A DNA stretch of 64,000 bases from Chloroflexota bacterium (lineage in GTDB: Bacteria; Chloroflexota; Dormibacteria; Dormibacterales; Dormibacteraceae): positions 145,419 to 209,418 of the forward strand of contig VBEG01000024.1 of assembly GCA_005882115.1 (NCBI GenBank). The letters run 5' to 3'. The notes below the pieces were generated by a model. It was not told the origin of the DNA and searched no databases. It saw nothing but the letters and a program-made list of their open reading frames with translations. Positions 54,576-62,149 of this stretch are shown in pieces. Each line of letters begins with the position of its first letter. Position 1 is the stretch's first letter. The position numbers and the translations under genes were made by a program.

Positions 54576-54661
54576 GTCGGCGTGGCGGAATGGCAGACGC
54601 GCCAGCCTTAGGAGCTGGTGCCCGAAAGGGCGTGGAGGTTCAAATCCTCTCGCCGACACCA
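54576..54661 (+). tRNA. tRNA-Leu (anticodon UAG)
   Basis: Acceptor arms GTCGGCG/CGCCGAC, discriminator A and an encoded CCA. D arm TGGCGGAATGGCAGACGC, anticodon stem CCAGC/GCTGG with loop CTTAGGA, and a long variable arm. Its last 22 bases overlap the antisense end of the S9 peptidase gene. Confidence 0.96.
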
Positions 54662-56634
54662 CGACGTGGCGAAGGGCTGAAGTTCTCGATCTCCACGGGC
54701 TCGATCTCATCGGCGGGCTCGAACCCGAAAATGCGCGACAGGAAATAGAGCTCGCCTTCGGCCGCGCGGCGGATGTTCTTGTCCAGGCGAAAGCCGTGCT
54801 GCTCGCCCTCGAACGGCACGTACGCGCAGGGCAGCTTCTTCTCCTGGCACGCGGCGACGAAGGTCTCGGCCTGGTCTGGTGAAACCACCTTGTCCTCCAG
54901 GCCCTGGAAGAGGATCACCGGCGCGTGCATCTGGTCCGCGAAGTGGATCGCCGAACGCTCGCGGTACAGGTCGGCACGCTCTGGATATGGACCGACCAGC
55001 CTGTCGCAATAGCGGGACTCGAACTTATGCGTCTCCTTGACGAACAGCTCCAGGTCGCCGATCCCGTAGTGACTGGCGCCGGCGCTGTAGAAGTCGCGCT
55101 TGGTCAGGGAGAGGAGCACAGTGAAACCCCCCGCGGATCCTCCTGTGATCGCGATGCGATCGGGATCGACCAGTCCCTGCTTCACCAGGTGGCGGGCCGC
55201 GCTGATGCAGTCGTCGACGTCGACCACGCCCCAGTTGCCGTTGAGCCGCTGCCGGTACGCACGCCCGTAACCAGACGAACCTCCGTAGTTCACATCGACG
55301 AGTGCGAAGCCGCGGCTCGTCCAGTACTGGTACTGGAACGGATACGTCGGACCGCCGCCGCTGGTCGGACCGCCGTGGCAGTGGACGACGAGCGGCGGCT
55401 TCTCGCCCGCGGGCGCGGTGAAGTCTTGGTTGCGCGGCGAGTAGTAGAACGCGTGCGAGGTCAACCCGTTTTCGGTGGGAAAATCGATGGGCTTCGGCGC
55501 ACTGAAGTAGCCGCCGTCGATGTGCGCCGCGTTGCCGACCTTGACGACCTGCTGCGCGAGCGTGTCGAGGTCGAGGACGAGAACGCGCTCGGCGAGCGTG
55601 GACGAGCTCGCGTACATCGCGACCTTGTGACCCGAAACCTGGACGTTGGCCAGCGTCGTGTAGAAGAGCTCGAGCTGCTCCAGATGGCCGGAGTTGAGGT
55701 CGATGCGGCCGAGCCTGGTGCCAACCGGGTCCGAGTAAATGCAGATGATCTCGTCCGGTCCGTGAAAGTCATAGAAGCGCTGGCCGAACACCCACTGCGG
55801 CGCACCGAACTCCGCGGCACGGCGGCTCACCGGCTCGTCGCCCTCGCCACGTGCGCGGTAGAGGTTCCACCAGTCGTTGCGGTCGGAGACGAAGTAGAGC
55901 TCGCCGCTGGGCGACCACTCCGGCTCGAGCACCGACTCGTTTTCGCCACCCGCGACCTTGCGCTTGGAGGTGACGTGTCCGTCGCGGTCGAGCTCGCCGA
56001 CCCACACTTCGCTTCCGTCCCACGGCATGTTGGGGTGATTCCACGTCTGCCACGCCAGGCGCACGCCATCGGGGCTTAGCTTCGGCGAAGAGTAGAAGTC
56101 GTTGCCGGAGGCCAGGGTGATGGGGTCGCGCTCGCCGAGCGCGTCGACCGCGATGATGGTGTTGACAGGCTCCGAGGCGCCGGTGCTGTGGTCCTCACGC
56201 ACCGTGATGACGCGGCCGCGCCGATCGTCGACCACCATATCGGCGTGCCGGATATCGGAGTCCGGCGTAATCGCCCGCGGCACCTTGCCGGGATCCTGTC
56301 GATAGAGGCGCTGGTCCTTGTAGTTGGTGAAGAAAACCGTTCCAGCCCTCACGGCGTAGTGCCCGCCGCCGTACTCGTGGACCCGGCTGCGGGCGTTGAA
56401 TCCCTGGGGCGTGACGTCGCTCATCGCGCCGTCCGCCGCGCGCCGGCAGACGACGATGCGCCCGCCTTCGTTGGGCCGCAGCTCCGACCAGTAGAGGTCG
56501 TCGCCGTCCCATCGCACCATCTGGTTGCGCATCTGGACGCGGCCCTTGAGCACGACGTCGTTGCTGATCGGTGAGTCCCAGGAGCCGTAGGGGGCCGTTT
56601 TCTTCAATGCGCGCCCGCTAGTATCGGAGGCCAT
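54640..56634 (-). CDS. S9-family prolyl oligopeptidase-like peptidase
   Basis: 664 aa. The N-terminal beta-propeller (about 1-380) is followed by an alpha/beta-hydrolase domain with VVHCHGGPTSGG, VDVNYGGSSGYGRAYR, the nucleophile GGSAGGFTVLL, the Asp region LFQGLEDKVVSP and the His in EGEQHGFRLD. It probably acts as a dipeptidyl or acylaminoacyl peptidase in the cytoplasm; no signal peptide is seen. ATG 56634 is used. The final eight residues run antisense into tRNA-Leu(UAG). Confidence 0.92.
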   Translation of the reverse strand: MASDTSGRALKKTAPYGSWDSPISNDVVLKGRVQMRNQMVRWDGDDLYWSELRPNEGGRIVVCRRAADGAMSDVTPQGFNARSRVHEYGGGHYAVRAGTVFFTNYKDQRLYRQDPGKVPRAITPDSDIRHADMVVDDRRGRVITVREDHSTGASEPVNTIIAVDALGERDPITLASGNDFYSSPKLSPDGVRLAWQTWNHPNMPWDGSEVWVGELDRDGHVTSKRKVAGGENESVLEPEWSPSGELYFVSDRNDWWNLYRARGEGDEPVSRRAAEFGAPQWVFGQRFYDFHGPDEIICIYSDPVGTRLGRIDLNSGHLEQLELFYTTLANVQVSGHKVAMYASSSTLAERVLVLDLDTLAQQVVKVGNAAHIDGGYFSAPKPIDFPTENGLTSHAFYYSPRNQDFTAPAGEKPPLVVHCHGGPTSGGGPTYPFQYQYWTSRGFALVDVNYGGSSGYGRAYRQRLNGNWGVVDVDDCISAARHLVKQGLVDPDRIAITGGSAGGFTVLLSLTKRDFYSAGASHYGIGDLELFVKETHKFESRYCDRLVGPYPERADLYRERSAIHFADQMHAPVILFQGLEDKVVSPDQAETFVAACQEKKLPCAYVPFEGEQHGFRLDKNIRRAAEGELYFLSRIFGFEPADEIEPVEIENFSPSPRRGVGERI

Positions 56635-56649
56635 CGAGCCAATGAAAGC

Positions 56650-57234
56650 ATGAGGAACGCGCTGCTCGTGGTCGACGTCCAGGTCGATTTCGTCGAGGGC
56701 GGCAGCCTGGGCGTGCAGGGCGGGCTCCAGGTGGCGGCGATGATCGCGCGCCACGTCCGCCACTTCAAGAACGAGTATCAGTTCGTGGTGGCGTCACGCG
56801 ACTACCACGAAGATGCCCCCGACCACATCTCCGCCACCCCGGACTACGTCAACACCTGGCCGCCGCACTGCATGATCGGCACGCCGGGCGCGGCGTTTGT
56901 CCCCACGATTCAGAACCTCGTGCGCGAGAAGTACGTCCAGGCCGTCGTCACCAAGGGCCGCCACGAAGCCGCCTACTCGGCGTTCGACGGGCTGGACCCG
57001 CGGGGCCACAAGCTGCTCGACGTGCTGAAGGAGAACAGGGTCGACCATATCGACGTGTGCGGGATCGCGACCGACTACTGCGTGCGGGCGAGCGCGCTCG
57101 ACGCGCGCAAGAACCAGTTCCAGGTGCGCGTCCTGGTCAACCTTTGCGCGGCGGTCAACGAAGCCACCGGCCAGCAGGCCATCGAGGAGATGAAGGCAGC
57201 CGGCATCCAATTGCAGGCCGCGACCGCCCCCTAG
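56650..57234 (+). CDS. pncA: nicotinamidase (isochorismatase fold)
   Basis: 194 aa, converts nicotinamide to nicotinate for NAD salvage. The catalytic triad is Asp in LLVVDVQVDF, Lys in VTKGRHEAAYSAF, and Cys in IATDYCVRAS. The metal site is SRDYHEDAPDHI. The length matches PncA. It diverges from the S9 peptidase across a 15-bp gap. Confidence 0.92.
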   Translation: MRNALLVVDVQVDFVEGGSLGVQGGLQVAAMIARHVRHFKNEYQFVVASRDYHEDAPDHISATPDYVNTWPPHCMIGTPGAAFVPTIQNLVREKYVQAVVTKGRHEAAYSAFDGLDPRGHKLLDVLKENRVDHIDVCGIATDYCVRASALDARKNQFQVRVLVNLCAAVNEATGQQAIEEMKAAGIQLQAATAP

Positions 57235-57243
57235 GGAAAGTAC

Positions 57244-57295
57244 GGCCCCATCCCCCGGCTCCGCCGGGTACTTCCCCGCCAAGCGGGGAAGAGTT
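57244..57295 (+). repeat. dispersed two-hairpin intergenic repeat, copy 4 (near consensus)
   Basis: GGCCCCATCCCCCGGCTCCG, then CCGGGTACTTCCCCGCCAAG and CGGGGAAGAGTT: hairpin CCCGGC/GCCGGG followed by CTTCCCCGC/GCGGGGAAG. It lies between the convergent pncA and dodecin genes and could end both transcripts. Confidence 0.75.
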
Positions 57296-57301
57296 CTTCC
57301 C

Positions 57302-57550
57302 CTACCGCTTGCTGGTTGCTGCCTTCTTCCTTGGTGAGGCGCCGCCCTCGTACTTAAAGGACACCTTGAGCTTCACGCGGTAGCTGGTGACCTTGCCGTT
57401 TTCGATCGTCACGTCCTGGTCGGCGACTTCCGCGACCCGGAGGTCGCGCAACGTCTTCGCCGCGGTCTGGACAGCGGTCTTCGCCGCCGACTCCCACGAC
57501 TGGCTGCTCGTCCCGATGATCTCTGTGACGCGATAAACGCTGTCGGGCAT
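57302..57550 (-). CDS. dodecin-family flavin-binding protein
   Basis: 82 aa, a small dodecameric flavin store. It has VYRVTEIIGTSSQSWESAAK, AVQTAAKTLRDLRVAEV and the C-terminal strand VTSYRVKLKVSFKYEG. A basic C-terminal tail extends past the usual 68-70 aa. GGAGG lies 5 nt before ATG 57550, which decides the start over GTG 57553. Confidence 0.92.
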   Translation of the reverse strand: MPDSVYRVTEIIGTSSQSWESAAKTAVQTAAKTLRDLRVAEVADQDVTIENGKVTSYRVKLKVSFKYEGGASPRKKAATSKR

Positions 57551-57565
57551 CACGGCCTCCTACTA

Positions 57566-57615
57566 ACCCCCACCCGGCGGCTCACGCCGCCGACCTCCCC
57601 ACAAGGTGGGGAGGT
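57566..57615 (+). repeat. dispersed two-hairpin intergenic repeat, copy 5
   Basis: CCCCCACCCGGCGGCTCACG, then CCGCCGACCTCCCCACAAGG and TGGGGAGGT. Both hairpins are present (CGGCGG/CCGCCG; ACCTCCCCAC/GTGGGGAGGT). It lies between dodecin and the SRPBCC gene. Confidence 0.65.
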
Positions 57616-57618
57616 GAA

Positions 57619-58101
57619 TTATTGTCGCGCCTCGAGGATGGCGGCGAGGCGGACCAGTTCGCTCTCGCGCCCCATCACCGCGAGCTTCGTCCACCTGTCG
57701 TCATGCATCGCGTCGAAGGTCAGGACCATGCGTACGCCGTCCTCGACCTCGAACAGCTCGATCACCGTCTCGACCTCGTACGGCTCGACGTCCGGGATGA
57801 AGTCGGCCATGTCCCGATACGCAAGGCGGCGCGGCGGGGCGACCTCGGTGAAGGTCAGCCGATGGTCGGTGCTCAAAGGCATTCCGGCTTTGACCATGTA
57901 CTCCATCTGCTCCGGCGCTACGGCGCTCATCGTGTAGAGAAGGTCACCGCCCGGGCGGAGATCCAGCTCGCGCACGGCGACGCTGAATCCCTCCGGGCCC
58001 CACCACGACTCGATGCCGTCTCCGGTCGTCCACAGCTCCCACACCTCATCGATGGACGCCTTGAACGTGCGCTCGAGGGTGAGCTTCGGTCGTTCTGTCA
58101 A
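57619..58101 (-). CDS. SRPBCC/AHSA1-type START-like protein
   Basis: 160-aa single AHSA1 domain with ASIDEVWELWTTGDGIESWW, DLRPGGDLLYTM and the C-terminal helix VMGRESELVRLAAIL. The fold has a hydrophobic ligand pocket. It is the last gene of the ArsR-VOC-SRPBCC operon, overlapping the VOC gene by 4 bp, a common combination in actinobacteria. Confidence 0.9.
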   Translation of the reverse strand: MTERPKLTLERTFKASIDEVWELWTTGDGIESWWGPEGFSVAVRELDLRPGGDLLYTMSAVAPEQMEYMVKAGMPLSTDHRLTFTEVAPPRRLAYRDMADFIPDVEPYEVETVIELFEVEDGVRMVLTFDAMHDDRWTKLAVMGRESELVRLAAILEARQ

Positions 58102-58577
58102 GCGACGCGGGTGGAGTGGTAGGCCTTCTCGAGCTCCGCGATGTCGAGCTTCTTCATCTGCAGCATCGCCTGCATCGCGGCTTCGGAGTTGCCGGAACGC
58201 GAGTCACTCAGCATCTGGCCGAGCACGTCAGGCACGATCTGCCACGAGAGGCCGAAGCGGTCCTTGAGCCATCCGCACGGTCCCTCTTCCCCGCCGCCTG
58301 CGGTGAGCTTCGACCAGTACTTGTCGACATCCTCCTGCGTCTTGCAGTTGACCATCAGCGAGAAGCCTTCGGAGAAAGTGAAGCTCGGTCCGCCGTCGAA
58401 TGCCGTGTACTCGCGGCCGTCGAGCACGAACGTCGCCCCGAGGACCTTGCCCTTGGCGATGGGCGCGTCGGCCTCGCTGCGCTGGATGCTCAGTACCTTC
58501 GAGTTGGGAAAGATCGAAACGTAGAAGTTGATCGCCTCTTCGGCACGGTCGTTGAAAACGATGCACGGCTTGATCAT
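58098..58577 (-). CDS. VOC/PhnB-like (3-dmu-9_3-mt) protein
   Basis: 159 aa with the glyoxalase-like fold of the 3-demethylubiquinone-9-methyltransferase-labelled family: CIVFNDRAEEAINFYVSIFP, TFSEGFSLMVNCKTQEDVDK and GPCGWLKDRFGLSWQIVP. The methyltransferase label is historical; activity is unknown. It is translationally coupled on both sides (4-bp overlaps) to the ArsR and SRPBCC genes. Confidence 0.9.
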   Translation of the reverse strand: MIKPCIVFNDRAEEAINFYVSIFPNSKVLSIQRSEADAPIAKGKVLGATFVLDGREYTAFDGGPSFTFSEGFSLMVNCKTQEDVDKYWSKLTAGGGEEGPCGWLKDRFGLSWQIVPDVLGQMLSDSRSGNSEAAMQAMLQMKKLDIAELEKAYHSTRVA

Positions 58578-58909
58578 GGTCGTTTCTCCTTTTTGACTTT
58601 TGTCCGACGCCGCCGATCCAGCTCGGCGGCAAACCTGTCGAGACGCCCCTCCCAGATCGCCCGGTATGCGGTGACGAACTGAGACAGCTCGCGGAACGGT
58701 TCTGGCCGCAGCGCGTATAGGCGCCGCCGGCCTTCTGGCCGGACGACGACGAACTGCGCGTCCTCGAGGATCGCCAGCTGCCGCGACACGCCCGGCTGGC
58801 CGATGTCGACCACCTCGACCAGCTCGCTGACCGACCGCTCTCCATGGCGAAGCGCGTCGATCAGCCGCCGGCGGGTCGGATCAGCCAGGACCTGGAACAC
58901 GTCGGGCAT
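58574..58909 (-). CDS. ArsR-family transcriptional repressor
   Basis: 111-aa winged-helix regulator: VFQVLADPTRRRLIDALRHG, SVSELVEVVDIGQPGVSRQL as recognition helices, and VVRPEGRRRLYAL as wing. No Cys metal site of the SmtB/ArsR type is visible, so it belongs with the non-metal SdpR-like group. It is the first gene of its operon, and its promoter contains a palindrome suited to autoregulation. Confidence 0.92.
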   Translation of the reverse strand: MPDVFQVLADPTRRRLIDALRHGERSVSELVEVVDIGQPGVSRQLAILEDAQFVVVRPEGRRRLYALRPEPFRELSQFVTAYRAIWEGRLDRFAAELDRRRRTKVKKEKRP

Positions 58910-58954
58910 GGCGACATATTACTGCCGCGATATATGTCTTGTCAACGATATGTC
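58910..58954 (-). promoter_or_regulatory. promoter and operator of the ArsR-VOC-SRPBCC operon
   Basis: On the minus strand TTGACA (58945-58940) and TAATAT (58921-58916) are separated by 18 bp, and TAATAT ends 6 nt before ATG 58909. Overlying these are GACATAT (58913-58919) and ATATGTC (58932-58938, repeated at 58948-58954). The palindrome GACATAT-N12-ATATGTC is the likely ArsR operator. Confidence 0.75.
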
Positions 58955-59813
58955 AGGAGGTGACCGGTGCCAGCCGGCGCAGCTCGGGCAGCATCTCCGC
59001 CAGCTTGGCCGCCGACTTGTCGGGGTTGTCGCCACGCATGTAGACCACCTGCTCGGTGATCCCCATCTCGAGGTACTTGGCCGACTGCTCGCGGACCTCG
59101 TCCCTGCTCTGGCCGTCCCAGAAGAACTGGAGCGAGCGCCGGATCTCCGAGGGATCGCGGCCGACGGCGCCGCACGCCTCCTCGAACTTGCCGATCACGT
59201 CCTTGACGGCCTGGTCGTCGCCGCCGGCGATGTTCCACACGTCGCCGTGGCGCGCGACGAGGCGCAGCGTGGTCTCGCCCGACGCGCCGATCCAGAACGG
59301 CGGGTGTGGCTTCTGCAGCGGCTTGGGGTTCGCGATCGCGTCCTTGAACTTGTAGTAACGGCCGTCAAACGTCGTCTTTTCCTGGGTGAAGAGCGACGTG
59401 AGGATCTGCAGCGACTCGCTCAAGCGGCCGACGCGGTGGTCGAGACCCTCGATGCCGTACATCTCGTGCTCGATCTCGTTCCACGCGGCGCCGATCCCGA
59501 ACTCCAGGCGGCCGCCGGACAGGTGGTCGACGGTGACAGCCAGCTTGGCGAGCACGATCGGGTGGCGGTAGGTGTTGCCTGTGACCATGCACCCGATTCG
59601 CACGCGCTTGGTGGCCTCGGCCATCGCCGCCTGGAGCGCCCAACCCTCGTAGACAGGGCCGCCGGGGCCGTTGGGGCCGATCGAGGCCAGGTGGTCGAAG
59701 TCCCAGAGGTGGTCGAAGCCGCCTTCGTCGCCGATCTTCCAGATCGAGCGGAGCTGGTCGATCGTGATCCACTGGCCAGAGGCCTTGAGTCCGAAACGAA
59801 GCGGATGCGTCAT
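58953..59813 (-). CDS. LLM-class F420-dependent oxidoreductase
   Basis: 286-aa luciferase-like TIM barrel: FGLKASGQWITIDQLRSIW, GCMVTGNTYRHPIVLAKLA, VDHLSGGRLEFGIGAAWNE, PFWIGASGETTLRLVARHGD. These fit actinobacterial-type F420-dependent enzymes. The frame extends upstream, but ATG 59813 follows an AGGGGG ribosome site and starts at the family N-terminus. It lies 10 bp after the PPOX-type gene. Confidence 0.9.
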   Translation of the reverse strand: MTHPLRFGLKASGQWITIDQLRSIWKIGDEGGFDHLWDFDHLASIGPNGPGGPVYEGWALQAAMAEATKRVRIGCMVTGNTYRHPIVLAKLAVTVDHLSGGRLEFGIGAAWNEIEHEMYGIEGLDHRVGRLSESLQILTSLFTQEKTTFDGRYYKFKDAIANPKPLQKPHPPFWIGASGETTLRLVARHGDVWNIAGGDDQAVKDVIGKFEEACGAVGRDPSEIRRSLQFFWDGQSRDEVREQSAKYLEMGITEQVVYMRGDNPDKSAAKLAEMLPELRRLAPVTS

Positions 59814-59823
59814 CGATCCCCCT

Positions 59824-60213
59824 TTAGTGAAAGCGCAGCTGGCGGACGCGGATGGGATGCGGGTACTTCTCCGCGAACACCTGCGGCGTCCAGCCGAAGC
59901 CTTTGATCTGGTCGCGGTACTTGCGGACGTAGGCCGGAACCTTGTCGGCCGGCGGTTCCGAACGCGAGAGCCTGGCCTTGCCCGAGACGCGAATGACGAC
60001 GTCGCCGACCTCGTCCGTGTTGAGGTGCAGCTCAACGTTGGGATTGGCGCGCACGTGGCGTGCCTTGATGCCCGGCGCCGAGTAGATGAGGAATGAGTCC
60101 CCGTCCCATAGGAACCAGACAGGCACAGCCTGCGGTTTGCCATCAGGGCTGGAGGTGACGAACCAGATCACCAGCTCCTTCTTCAGCCGCGACTGAATCT
60201 CTCGGCTCGGCAT
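59824..60213 (-). CDS. PPOX-type pyridoxamine 5'-phosphate oxidase-like (F420/FMN) protein
   Basis: 129-aa split-barrel protein: [51 protein letters not shown] and the C-terminal [11 protein letters not shown]. This subgroup typically uses F420 or FMN; which one cannot be told here. It is adjacent to an F420-type LLM oxidoreductase, supporting F420 use in this organism. Confidence 0.87.
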   Translation of the reverse strand: MPSREIQSRLKKELVIWFVTSSPDGKPQAVPVWFLWDGDSFLIYSAPGIKARHVRANPNVELHLNTDEVGDVVIRVSGKARLSRSEPPADKVPAYVRKYRDQIKGFGWTPQVFAEKYPHPIRVRQLRFH

Positions 60214-60258
60214 CTTCCATTAGTTTGGCGCTTCACAAAACGTGGCAGATTAGAGGCG

Positions 60259-60657
60259 ATGAAGAAGAGCGAAGTCCAGAAGAGCGAAGCGGAGTGGAAG
60301 CAAGACCTGACCCCCATGCAGTACCACGTGCTGCGTGAGAAGGGAACTGAGAGGCCTTTCTCGGGCGAGTACTGGGAGACCGAGACGCCGGGTGTCTACC
60401 TGTGCGCGGGATGTGGTGCCAAGCTGTTCGAGTCGGACACCAAGTTCGACGCGCACTGCGGATGGCCGAGCTTCTACGCACCCGCGGAGGGCGCGCCGAT
60501 CGAGGAGACGACCGACAGGTCGCTCTTCATGGAGAGGACCGAGGTGACGTGCGCGAACTGCGGCGGGCACCTGGGCCACGTCTTCGACGACGGCCCCCAG
60601 CCGACGGGCCTGCGCTACTGCATCAACTCCGCCTCGATCAAACTCGACCCGAAGTAA
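60259..60657 (+). CDS. msrB: peptide-methionine (R)-S-oxide reductase
   Basis: 132-aa MsrB repairing methionine-R-sulfoxide. It has [46 protein letters not shown], and the catalytic Cys in [10 protein letters not shown]. Four zinc-binding Cys are present as two CxxC. The catalytic position is Cys, not Sec, despite selA/selB in the window. Confidence 0.95.
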   Translation: MKKSEVQKSEAEWKQDLTPMQYHVLREKGTERPFSGEYWETETPGVYLCAGCGAKLFESDTKFDAHCGWPSFYAPAEGAPIEETTDRSLFMERTEVTCANCGGHLGHVFDDGPQPTGLRYCINSASIKLDPK

Positions 60658-60666
60658 TTAGGCGAC

Positions 60667-60710
60667 AACTCCTCCCCACCTAGGAGAGGTGGCCCGAATG
60701 GCGGGGAGGG
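60667..60710 (+). repeat. dispersed intergenic repeat, degenerate copy
   Basis: AACTCCTCCCCACCTAGGAG, then AGGTGGCCCGAATGGCGGGG. It reads as the family in inverted orientation with the second hairpin decayed. It lies after the msrB stop. Confidence 0.45.
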
Positions 60711-60721
60711 CGCGAGGGAGG

Positions 60722-61141
60722 CTAACTCTTCCCCGCTCGCGGGGAAGTGGCCGGCGGAGCCGGCCGATGGGGCCTCCGAAAGAACCCCCGTTTCTCCTGT
60801 TCGAGCAACACAACGTAGATCGTCTCGATCACCTCGTTCAGGTCTCGGCTGATCTGGCTGACGCTGATGCGAAGCATTCGATGTCCTTCAGTTTCTAGCC
60901 AAGCCTGCCGCCGCAGGTCGTAGGCCCAGGTCGCATCGCCCTGATGCGCCGGCTCATCAATTTCAACGATGAGCTTTGCCGCGGGGCAGTAGAAGTCCAC
61001 GAAATATGGCCCGATCGGCTGCTGGCGCCGGAACTTCCACCCATCCACCTTTCGGCCGCGAAGCCGCGACCAGATCAACAGCTCGGTTGCATTCATCGAC
61101 GTCCGCATCCGTCTGGCGGCAAGCGCTCTGGCGCCAGGCAC
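60722..61141 (-). CDS. DUF559 (Vsr/restriction-endonuclease-like) protein
   Basis: 139 aa. The DUF559 core is ARALAARRMRTSMNATELLI, SRLRGRKVDGWKFRRQQPIG, YFVDFYCPAAKLIVEIDEPA. The usual E-L-D-G-x-x-H motif reads E-I-D-E-P-A-H. It ends LRISVSQISRDLNEVIETI. A nuclease fold is expected, but activity is not proven. The last residues (SPRAGKS) are encoded by an intergenic repeat copy. Confidence 0.85.
   Translation of the reverse strand: MPGARALAARRMRTSMNATELLIWSRLRGRKVDGWKFRRQQPIGPYFVDFYCPAAKLIVEIDEPAHQGDATWAYDLRRQAWLETEGHRMLRISVSQISRDLNEVIETIYVVLLEQEKRGFFRRPHRPAPPATSPRAGKS
60724..60774 (-). repeat. dispersed two-hairpin intergenic repeat, copy 6 (inverted)
   Basis: Read on the minus strand: GGCCCCATCGGCCGGCTCCG, then CCGGCCACTTCCCCGCGAGC and GGGGAAGAGTT. 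Its 3' part supplies the stop and last codons of the DUF559 gene. Confidence 0.7.
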
Positions 61142-61203
61142 GCCGAGACGATCTCGCAGTGGTTGTGTCGGTGACTACTGAGGGTGTAAAGCGGAGCTCG
61201 GTC

Positions 61204-61253
61204 GGCCCCATCCCCCGGCTTCGCCGGTACTTCCCCATGAATGGGGAAGAGTT
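61204..61253 (+). repeat. dispersed two-hairpin intergenic repeat, copy 7
   Basis: GGCCCCATCCCCCGGCTTCG, then CCGGTACTTCCCCATGAATG and GGGAAGAGTT. Tandem with the next copy, 8 bp apart, in the gap between the DUF559 and selenoprotein genes. Confidence 0.75.
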
Positions 61254-61261
61254 GCCTCTCC

Positions 61262-61302
61262 ACCGGCTTCGCCGGGTACTTCCCCGCAAGCGGGGAAGAG
61301 TT
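61262..61302 (+). repeat. dispersed two-hairpin intergenic repeat, copy 8
   Basis: CACCGGCTTCGCCGGGTACT, then TCCCCGCAAGCGGGGAAGAG and TT. The last two bases are shared with the selenoprotein stop codon. Two hairpins directly downstream of that gene could terminate its transcript. Confidence 0.75.
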
Positions 61303-62149
61303 ACCTCGATTGCAGCATCTTCTTGACGATCGGGCTTGGTTCTTTGGGCTGCCAGGCTCGGTAGGCCTCGCGAAGCGGCACCGGCCACTCGACGTCGAGG
61401 TCGACCCGCGTCCCGAACGCCGACGCCCCGGCCAGCACGCGAAGCGCCAGCTCCAGCACCCGCCTCTGCATCGCCCGATCGTTTGGCATGCCGAAGGCGT
61501 GCCCAAATGGGAACTCGACGCCGACGATGCGCGGCGTCCGGCGCTCCTCGGCCACCGCCGGCATCATGGTCACGACCACGGTCGGGATCCCCGCCGCCTC
61601 GATCCACCGTGCCAGCACGGGCACGTTGCTGCAGCAGTCGGGTCAAGCCGGGGCGAGGATGAGACCGTCCGCGCCCTGCTCCCGCAGGTAGGTCGCGATC
61701 TCGCCCGCGGTCGTGCGATGCCAGTCGGTCAATCGCCGGTCCTGGTAGCCCATCACGGCGACGTGGTTGGGTACCGTGCCTCCGACGAGCCCTTCGTCCA
61801 CCAGCTGATGCAGTCCACGCATCGGCAGCGCGATCTCAGGATCGGCCAGCACGTCCTCGTCATTTATGTGCAGGTGCGCCACCGCGAATTCGGCAGGCCG
61901 CGCGGTCGCGGGGATCGAGCGCCACGTCGGGTCGCCCCACTCAGGGCGCGCTCGCTCGCTGTCGAGGTCGAACGACGGCTGCGACGCGTTCAGGTAGATG
62001 CCGGCCGAGGTGAGCAGCGCGATCCGCGAATCCGCCAGGCGCTTTGCAAAGTGTGTCCAGACGGGTTCCTCTTCGCCGGGGAACGCGCCGCGTCCTTCAT
62101 ATAAAGGACGGAAGCTTCGGGGCAGGAACCTGTAGCTGTCGACGACCAA
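61301..62149 (-). CDS. predicted selenoprotein, GrdB-like selenoprotein B family
   Basis: 282 aa if the TGA at 61643-61645 is read as Sec169. Upstream: RIALLTSAGIYL, NDEDVLADPEIALPMRGLHQ, LVDEGLVGGTVPNHVAVMGY, GADGLILAPA. At the TGA: PA-U-PDCC. Downstream in the same frame: VPVLARWIEAAGIPTVVVTM and VGVEFPFGHAFGMPNDRAMQ, both hallmarks of the glycine/sarcosine/betaine reductase selenoprotein B-related family, in which this site is Sec or Cys. It starts with TTG directly after the phzF-like stop. selA and selB are in this window. The substrate is unknown; it is not a full Grd operon. Confidence 0.85.
61605..61628 (-). promoter_or_regulatory. bSECIS-like hairpin downstream of the Sec codon
   Basis: Starting 15 nt after the TGA, CAACGTGCC-CGTGCT-GGCACGGTG forms a stem (GTGCC/GGCAC plus outer pairs with one mismatch) and a 6-nt apical loop containing GU at 24-29 nt from the TGA. 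This is within the distance known for bacterial SECIS elements. Confidence 0.5.

Noticed and set aside
58953..60143. A 396-residue start for the LLM oxidoreductase
   Set aside because: The extra N-terminus overlaps the PPOX-type gene and is low complexity; a ribosome site marks ATG 59813.
60722..61141. A restriction-modification or Vsr mismatch-repair system
   Set aside because: No methyltransferase neighbours; only a lone DUF559 protein with a changed active-site motif.
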